A DNA stretch of 44,271 bases, taken from Chara braunii (Eukaryota > Streptophyta > Charophyceae > Charales > Characeae). Shown in pieces: positions 39,800-44,271 of the stretch. Position numbers and translations under genes: made by a program. Below the pieces are notes generated by a model, which was given only the letters and a program-made list of their open reading frames with translations, had not been told where the DNA came from and searched no databases. The DNA is taken from contig BFEA01000172.1 of assembly GCA_003427395.1 (NCBI GenBank), forward strand, positions 940,494 through 984,764, in the 5' to 3' direction. Numbering within the stretch: position 1 is the stretch's first letter; each line of letters starts with the position of its first letter.

Positions 39800-40985
39800 T
39801 TTGAACAGACTTTCCAGAATTGAAGCCAACATTGATGTAGCAGCAAGATCGGATTTGATGCTAGATAATCTTTGGATAACACTTGTGAAAATATGGCGTA
39901 GCCTTCCACTACCTAACAGACCTTTTCCCTCGAGATATGAGGAAGTAATGCGCCAACCTCTATTTGGTAATTGTTGGATCACATGCTGCTCCCCACGAAT
40001 AGATTGGAGCTTTGTTCCCAAAAAAAAAAAAAAAAAAAACAAAGGTCCTGATGGGTGTGTTTTCAATAGCTCAATGCCACCGTGGTCTTTGTGGGTGAAA
40101 AGGGGGGTATTAAGAATCAAGGATCTTTGGGATTCAGAAGCCAAGAATTGGAAAAAAACTGAAAAGTTGAGATCAACTCTAAACTCTAAGTTATGCTCAC
40201 CAGGTGTCTTTAAATTTAGACCTCAACACCGTTAAGCTGGAAACGTTCCTTGAAGAAAGGACCGAAGTTTGAAGAAGGGGATCGGGTAATGGGATTTCAT
40301 ATGGACAATTGAGAGGGACAAATTTTTCATTTCCTGCCTCGGGGGCCTTTAGTAAGTATCAATAAGATGGGCAGGGATTATTTTTTATCACCATGTCCTT
40401 TGGACACAGTGACCTTTTTTCCTTTCTCTCACATCTATCGTATTAGAGTGTTGTTCACTTCGGCAATCAAAGGCTGGAAAGCCTTTCATCCAGAAATGCC
40501 TATCCCAGAGTTACCTTTGGATCTGATAGAATGGCAGTGGCAGTCTAGTGAGAAAGGGAAACCGCGATTGTTACAAGCTTCAACAGTAGAAGCAGCCTAT
40601 ACATTGCTTAGACCAAAGGTTGATATCGTAGCAATTGTTCAGGAGAGGTGGGCGAGACATTTAAACATTGATATAAATCTGATCAAAGACATTAAACTTT
40701 TCAAATACATTTGACAACGTCCAGCTAAATTCTCTTCCTTACAATGGCAAATCATTCATAGATGTCTACCCACCAACGATTGGATTGTGAGTCACTCCAC
40801 ACCGGAACAGCAAGGAGTAACACTTCCATGGTAAAATTCGTCTGTCTGTATTTCCAAGTAGAAAATTGTGTGAAACCATAGAACACATCTTCCTGCAATG
40901 TCGAGGAGCTGTGATAATCTAGAGACGTTGGGACTGTATATGGAGGGGACTCACAGGGTTGGACTGTGATGAACTATTTTCTGTA
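39800..40985 (+). pseudogene. LINE 3 fragment: C-terminal part of ORF2
   Basis: Segments align with LINE 2 ORF2 in order: NLWITLVKIWRSL and MRQPLFGN with LWTTMIKLWRQ and WRQPLFGN; KRGVLRIKDLWD with KKGIYTVGDLWD; LDLIEWQWQ with FDPDEWEWT; FSSLQWQIIHRCLPTNDWIV with LRSLQWQILHRYLPTPDWIV; and TIEHIFLQC with TLEHCLLAC. It is split by tail copy 7 (39983-40039). TGA at 40712 and later stops break it. No APE or RT core remains. The 3' limit is approximate. Confidence 0.8.
39983..40039 (+). mobile_element. LINE/SINE 3'-tail copy 7, inside LINE 3
   Basis: Only hairpin 2 (GCTCC...GGAGC), TTTGTTCCC and A20 are present. LINE 3 protein similarity stops before it and resumes after it, so it is a very short 5'-truncated insertion. 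No clear target duplication. Confidence 0.72.
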
Positions 40986-41700
40986 ATCGCACGACTTTTT
41001 GCGCGAAGCGGCTTCGGGGGTTGGAGACTGGTTGGTCGGGTGGAATGCATAGATAGGGGTTGGCTGGACAAGTTGCATGGATTTCCTCGCTTCTTTCTTT
41101 TTGGCTTTCGGAACCGGGGCCGGGAAAGTCTCGTGACACCGATTGAGTGACCACGCCTTAGTGAGCGCGATAAATAACGGTTGTCATAGCTTCTTTCTTG
41201 TTCTGCTGTGGGAGATGGGAATTTTGGCGCGATTAGTGCGCGAGAAAGCCGTTTTCAAATTTACAACGGATGACGGGCTCTTGGAATTGTTTTGTTAAGC
41301 TTTTCGAAATTTCTTTTTGCAAATAGGATTTAGACTAGGAATTTAGGTGCTCTGAAATCTCGTTGCGCCGCGCTTTTTGCTCGCGCACCTCTCACCGCAG
41401 TGGAGACTGGGCTCTGACTGTATCACGCCCTTAATCCTGCATGTAACTGTAATTTTTGGCGGGCGCAATTGTAACTGTACTCCTTCTTCTTGATTCTCCC
41501 GTGTTTCCCCGCCTTCTTCCCCTCTGTCGTGCATACCTCGTCCTCCACTCTAATTGGCTTGAGCGACTGCATGACCGGATCGATGCGTGGAGTGTGGCTG
41601 CGTCTCCACCCCGTGGCTTGGCCATGCAGACGTAGGCACTTCCTTCTCTTTCCCTTTCCCTCACTTAGGCATAATCCTGGCTACATCGCGCAAGCATGCA
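40986..41700. other. No recognisable gene
   Basis: The sequence GCGCGATTAGT occurs near 41228 and again as GCGCGATTAGT near 41718. Otherwise nothing to support. Confidence 0.35.
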
Positions 41701-41792
41701 CGCTATAAATTTCGCAAGCGCGATTAGTTTACTCTCTCAGAATTTGGAAGTTAGCGCGGTCGGTGAGGATCGACTAACGAGTAAGTGAGAAG
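41701..41792 (+). promoter_or_regulatory. TATA box with leader
   Basis: CTATAAATT at about 41702 is followed 91 bases later by an ATG (41793). Its position suits a core promoter, but the downstream frame is not convincing. Confidence 0.35.
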
Positions 41793-42344
41793 ATGAGCAG
41801 AAGTGAGTCGGGCGACCCGACGATCTGGTGCCGGGTAGGCGGGGTTGACATGCGGGCCACGAAGGACTGTGACGCGCGGGCGAACTTGGCTTGCGTACTC
41901 GGACGACTCGGTGTTGGTGCGAGGCGACGGACTGCCCGCATCGGAGGTGACGTAGCGTGGAGAGAGAGGGAGAGAGAGAGATGTGTGTGTGCGATGATGC
42001 CTTCTCTAACCCTCTGTATAAATTTTGATTTCAACCTTGGCCGATCTTGTTACGACCGTTTCGGATCTTCTTGCGAATCATTTTGGATTTTCTGCTTATG
42101 GTGTATGTGGAATGAACTCGCGTGCTTCCCTCACCCCTCCTTACACAATCTTTGGATGACTAGCTTAACTCAAATTTCGTCACTTTCTAATCCCCATTCT
42201 GCCCTCAAGTTGGATGCGCTCCTCATCATGATGCATATTACGAAATTGCCAACCTTCGGGTCTCGTGTGTGGGATGGTGTCCTTTTTTTTTTTTTTTTTA
42301 ACCGGGCCCAGTGCCCAAGGCTGATATTACCAATAATAAGATGA
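41793..42344 (+). CDS. Uncertain small ORF downstream of a TATA box
   Basis: 183 codons starting MSRSESGDPTIWCRVGGVDM. After about 60 residues it enters a GAGAGA tract and later the T17 run of tail copy 8, so the full frame is hardly a real protein. The first part could be a first exon. No domain recognised. Confidence 0.15.
   Translation: MSRSESGDPTIWCRVGGVDMRATKDCDARANLACVLGRLGVGARRRTARIGGDVAWRERERERCVCAMMPSLTLCINFDFNLGRSCYDRFGSSCESFWIFCLWCMWNELACFPHPSLHNLWMTSLTQISSLSNPHSALKLDALLIMMHITKLPTFGSRVWDGVLFFFFFNRAQCPRLILPIIR
42283..42316 (-). mobile_element. LINE/SINE 3'-tail copy 8, minimal
   Basis: On the minus strand GGGCACTGGGCCCGGTT then A17. Only the 5' arm and loop of hairpin 1 are left before the poly(A), so the RNA was primed or truncated inside the hairpin. 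Confidence 0.55.
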
Positions 42345-43486
42345 GGCCGGGGTCCTCACAGTCTGCCCGGAATGAACATACGGAAACCGCTAATGATGAC
42401 CATGATGATACTAATGACACAAATAATGATGCTAATGAAAATGATGATTCAAAAATATGAAAAATTAAAGAAAACTATGCTATATCAGCTATTCTGGCCT
42501 CCTAATCCTAAACCAACTCCCAACCCTCCCTATACAAGGACACTGTACCTCAAAGACAAAACCACCTAACTAATTGTCAACCATAGCTGATCTTTTCTCG
42601 CTTCATTGCAGCCTCCCCCGGTTCACCACTACACTGCCTTCCACCCTCAGCAAACCCCAGATCTCTCTACAAGGCTCCACGCTCCTGCTTTTAACAGGTT
42701 ACAGGGCAACGCCCCAGCTCCGGCCAGCGCCGTTCTGGCATCGGCAAACCAAGGGCACAGAACAAAGCAACTCGTCTATGTAGTTTTTATGAGTGGCGTC
42801 AGTCCTGTTGTCCTCATGACTACCCCTGGTTCGTGTTTTTTTTCTTAGTAATCGGTCTGATTTTCCCCCTCAGTCCTGTTTCATTACAGTGTGGTGAGAT
42901 CGGAGACGTCGATGGTCTGCAAGTGACCCCGGTGAGCTTGGGTTATGATGATGTAGGCTTCCTCGGTGGCATGGCTTGATGCGCAAACCTTTGTCGATCT
43001 CTCGTTTATGTTTTTTTGAAGATTCGCACGACCCTCGAATTTGATTGATGCATGAGTATTGGGAAATGCGTCCGCGAAACTAAGTTACCGGGTGGACCAA
43101 TCCCCCGATTGTTGACACGGTCTCTGCCGGATCACATGGATGCATATCAGTTTCCCGTTCCCCTTTGGACAAAAAGGAGAATCTGACAAACACTGGGTTG
43201 TCCCGGCTGATGTATGCTCTGGTGGACAAGTGGATGGCTGATTCAAATGTATGAGTGCCCGCTGATTGCCTTCCTAATGTCTGTTTCTCGACAAGCGCAC
43301 GGGCTAGCATGATGACGGATCAGACGATCTCCCGACCAAAGGGATAGCCAGTCGATCCAATCCAACTGATCGCAAACGTGATCTCGTGCGCATGTGTGCA
43401 GGCTAGACCAAAACGGGCATCGCCTACACGCGCGTCTACAAGACCCGCGTTCGAGTCCGTGTTTAAACTCGTAAATTTTCGATAGC
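42317..43486. other. No recognisable gene; ATGATG-type simple repeat
   Basis: A degenerate AATGATGAY repeat lies at 42388-42455. A B-box-like GTTCGAGTCC near 43449 has no fitting A box or tRNA fold. Nothing else supported. Confidence 0.35.
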
Positions 43487-43981
43487 ATGGATGATGGGAC
43501 TCCCTTCCACGTCACGGATCGGGAAAGCCTGAGACATCGACGGTTCCGAGAATACTGGGAGTGGAAAAACGTTTGTCTTCTCGCACAACCCCGCCCCAAC
43601 CCTCCAAAATTCCCATTTCGGATTGGAAACAGATGTGTCTGTGAATGGGACATTGAACGGGCCTTAAGCGCGATCCCTTTTCCCTCCCAATTCCCCAGCT
43701 CACACGCAAGCCACGTCATCGCCGAACCCAGTGCTGTCATCGTTGAGACAGGCTTCGCTCCCTACCGCCTCGTGTTGCCTTTTCACTACCTAACGGCGAC
43801 CCCGTGGCACGCGTTTGCCCCCTACTGGCCTCGAACCCCGTGCTCTGAGTGGCAGCAGGACAGCGAGTACCGAGCCGCGGGGTTCGTTCGACGAACCCGG
43901 ACTGAGGACGAACAACAAGCACACAGCTTGCGCCTAAGGCCCGCTTCGTCCAACTCGGAGGCTTGTCACCAGCGACGCTAG
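43487..43981 (+). CDS. Uncertain ORF, 164 codons
   Basis: Starts MDDGTPFHVTDRESLRHRRF and ends at TAG 43979. Composition is ordinary and I recognise no domain. An overlapping frame of the same length is open on the minus strand, so a chance frame in GC-rich DNA is as likely as a gene. Confidence 0.2.
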   Translation: MDDGTPFHVTDRESLRHRRFREYWEWKNVCLLAQPRPNPPKFPFRIGNRCVCEWDIERALSAIPFPSQFPSSHASHVIAEPSAVIVETGFAPYRLVLPFHYLTATPWHAFAPYWPRTPCSEWQQDSEYRAAGFVRRTRTEDEQQAHSLRLRPASSNSEACHQRR

Positions 43982-44271
43982 CGATTAATTAGGCAACGTG
44001 ACACGCATAACGTTCCATCGGTTCACCAAATCCGGGCCCGGCCTCGGCCACGAAACTCGCGGGGATGGCGATGACATCCCCCAAGGCATAAAAGTCGGAT
44101 GAGGTTCGCGCTTCCTATCTTGCATGACTATCCCTAAGGCTTGCCACATGAGACTGCAGTTCTGACCTGGAACTCCACCCCCACTATCCTAAAATCCTTG
44201 GCACACCCCTTTTTCGCACTTCCGGGCCCCCACCCACCCACCCACCCACGCACACATGCCCTAGCCACCCA
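43982..44271. other. No recognisable gene; CCCA repeat at the right edge
   Basis: A CCCACCCA repeat runs from 44229 to 44250. No gene seen. Confidence 0.4.

Noticed and set aside
43390-43470. tRNA gene suggested by GTTCGAGTCC
   Set aside because: No paired T stem or acceptor stem and no proper A box at the expected distance.

Overview
The window reads as nuclear DNA of a eukaryote, most likely from the green-plant lineage. It has no operons and no bacterial gene packing. It has spliceosomal introns (GT...AG at 11150-11424 and 11653-11800), TATA boxes, tRNA-derived SINEs, MITEs, and L1-type LINEs whose second ORF ends in the zf-RVT zinc-binding domain typical of plant LINEs. A large, repeat-rich streptophyte alga or bryophyte genome would fit; I cannot name a species. 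Almost everything recognisable is mobile or decayed mobile DNA, and I find no intact housekeeping gene.

Left third (1-12.24 kb): arrays of a short dyad built on CGTGT-N3-ACACG and of an 18-bp unit related to it (1-143, 998-2352, 3976-4530) lie beside a two-gene locus. Gene A (4680-9507) is a reading frame of about 1,600 codons. It has a ParB/sulfiredoxin-like domain and, further on, segments resembling motifs IV and I of an amino-methyltransferase. Gene B (9704-12239), behind a TATA box, has a Gly/Ser-rich and repeat-rich front half and a spliced rear half ending in an Ulp1/C48 protease-like C-terminus. Both carry in-frame stops that single C-to-T changes almost entirely explain. The pair looks like the cargo of a degenerate transposable element, though I did not find its ends.

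Middle (12.7-23.9 kb): nested repeats. These are a complete tRNA-derived SINE with a perfect 14-bp target duplication (12993-13488), a 5'-truncated LINE (15146-18820) with a 14/15 target duplication, a MITE inserted into a sibling MITE at a TTA site (19521-19930 within 19429-20248), a second SINE inside another MITE (21671-22146 within 21588-22209), small foldback MITEs and a U6 snRNA fragment.

Right (23.9-37.7 kb): one very long LINE, 23927-37686 (13.76 kb). Its ends are set by a 15/16-bp target duplication and by a paralogous unoccupied site near 19.1 kb. It has a 5' UTR with two sets of tandem repeats, a very long ORF1 (DUF4283-like region, CCHC-like knuckle, Gln-rich tail), an ORF2 (APE endonuclease, reverse transcriptase, zf-RVT), a 190-bp duplication in its 3' UTR, and a 3' tail of two hairpins plus A63. 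The same tail occurs as at least seven separate partial copies, and the stem of the first hairpin varies by compensatory changes.

Far right (37.7-44.3 kb): more tail copies, a 494-bp MITE with ACA target duplications, a fragment of a third LINE, a TATA box with a short uncertain ORF, and stretches in which I recognise nothing.
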